DNA from: JBHJHK01 sp050330975
GTDB lineage: Bacteria > Pseudomonadota > Gammaproteobacteria > Competibacterales > Competibacteraceae
NCBI GenBank assembly: GCA_050330975.1
Contig: JBHJHK010000417.1
Span: 1 to 7,423, forward strand
DNA length: 7,423 nucleotides
Reading direction: 5' to 3'
The notes under the pieces were generated by a model that did no database searches, was not told where the DNA came from, and saw nothing but the letters and a program-made list of their open reading frames with translations. The translations under genes were made by a program, and so were the position numbers. This document shows positions 6,796 through 7,423 of this stretch, one piece after another (the first letter of the stretch is position 1; every line of letters begins with the position of its first letter).

Positions 6796-7423
6796 GGGAG
6801 TTGTGGCCCTTTATCCGCCAGCTGCAACCCCACCTCCCCGTGGCCGGGCTGGGGATGCTGTTGGGGTTTTTGACCCTCGCCGCCGGGGTGGGGCTATTCG
6901 CCACCGCCGGCTGGCTCATCGCCGCGGCGGCCATCGCCGGTGCCGGGCCCCCACCGGCCACCCTCAACCTGTTTGCCGCCTCGGCGGCGGTGCGCCTCTG
7001 CGCCTTGGTGCGCACCGCCGCCCGCTACGGGGAGCGCCTCTACAGCCATTCGGCCACCTTGGGCCTGTTGGCCACGTTGCGGGTGTGGTGCTATCGCCAC
7101 CTGGAACCCTTGGCCCCGGCGCGGCTCATGGCGTTTCGCAGCGGCGACCTCCTCAACCGCCTGGTGGCGGATATCGACGCCCTGGACGCCCTCTACGTAC
7201 GGGTGTTGTCCCCGTCGGCGGTGGCGTTGCTGGCCACCGCTTGCCTGGGGGTGGGATTGGCCTTGTGGGATCCCGCCTTGGGGGCGGTGGTGCTGGGCTA
7301 TTGGCTGGTGGCGGGCCTGGGGATTCCCTGGTTGAGCGGCCGTTTTGGGGCGACCTTGGGGCCGGGGTTGGCGGCGCGCCGCGGCGCGTTGCGGGTGGGG
7401 GCGGGGGTCATGGTGGGGGGGGG
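6792..7423 (+). CDS. cydC: CydC, CydDC ABC transporter subunit (3' truncated by window end)
   Basis: This is the partner half-transporter of CydD. About 210 codons of the N-terminal membrane domain are present, out of roughly 570 expected. The protein opens M-R-E-L-W-P-F and then has a long hydrophobic segment at about 16-50 with G-W-L-I-A-A-A-A-I-A-G, as in CydC. Further family landmarks are R-T-A-A-R-Y-G-E-R-L-Y-S-H, G-D-L-L-N-R-L-V-A-D-I-D and L-Y-V-R-V-L-S-P. The ATG shares four bases with the cydD stop. GAGG at 6784-6787, inside the cydD end, is a good Shine-Dalgarno four bases upstream, so the genes are translationally coupled. The ATPase domain lies beyond the edge. The last dozen or so residues (glycine/valine-rich, poly-G at the DNA level) fit the family poorly and may be sequence error. 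Confidence 0.93.
   Translation, partial: MRELWPFIRQLQPHLPVAGLGMLLGFLTLAAGVGLFATAGWLIAAAAIAGAGPPPATLNLFAASAAVRLCALVRTAARYGERLYSHSATLGLLATLRVWCYRHLEPLAPARLMAFRSGDLLNRLVADIDALDALYVRVLSPSAVALLATACLGVGLALWDPALGAVVLGYWLVAGLGIPWLSGRFGATLGPGLAARRGALRVGAGVMVGG

Overview
This window is GC-rich (about 70% by eye) and almost fully coding. It holds five complete genes and the start of a sixth. The set points to a high-GC gammaproteobacterium: an RsgA with a basic N-terminus of the M-A-R-R-R-L-T-K-R-Q type, an RsmF-like rRNA methyltransferase with a PUA-like tail, and a cydDC pair. This assignment is inferred from protein character, not from a marker-gene comparison. Both ends of the window run into G-rich, low-complexity sequence, so it is probably one metagenomic contig with weak ends.

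Layout, left to right. rsgA (small-subunit ribosome maturation GTPase) is on the plus strand at 121-1161. A Gfo/Idh/MocA-type oxidoreductase (1158-2168, minus) converges on it, and their stop codons overlap in a shared CTAG. Six bases upstream of the oxidoreductase, on the same strand, is an agmatine deiminase (AguA)-family gene (2175-3218, minus); the two look like a two-gene transcription unit. A roughly 175-base spacer with an AT-rich patch and a possible promoter follows. Next is an RsmB/NOP-family, RsmF-like m5C RNA methyltransferase (3394-4848, minus). A 165-base divergent intergenic region separates it from cydD (5014-6795, plus) and cydC (6792 to the right edge, truncated), which overlap by ATGA.

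Functionally, rsgA and the RsmF-like gene both act on 30S subunit and 16S rRNA maturation. cydDC encodes the heterodimeric ABC transporter needed to assemble cytochrome bd oxidase. The AguA-like/oxidoreductase pair has no role I can name. No RNA genes, mobile elements, CRISPR arrays or convincing terminators were seen.

The most notable observation is that the AguA-like protein has glycine where the family has its catalytic cysteine (H-C-x-T-Q-Q reads H-G-V-T-Q-Q), while the rest of the family framework is well kept. It may be a pseudoenzyme, a binding protein or a recently inactivated gene. I see no clear evidence of a wholly new multi-gene system.
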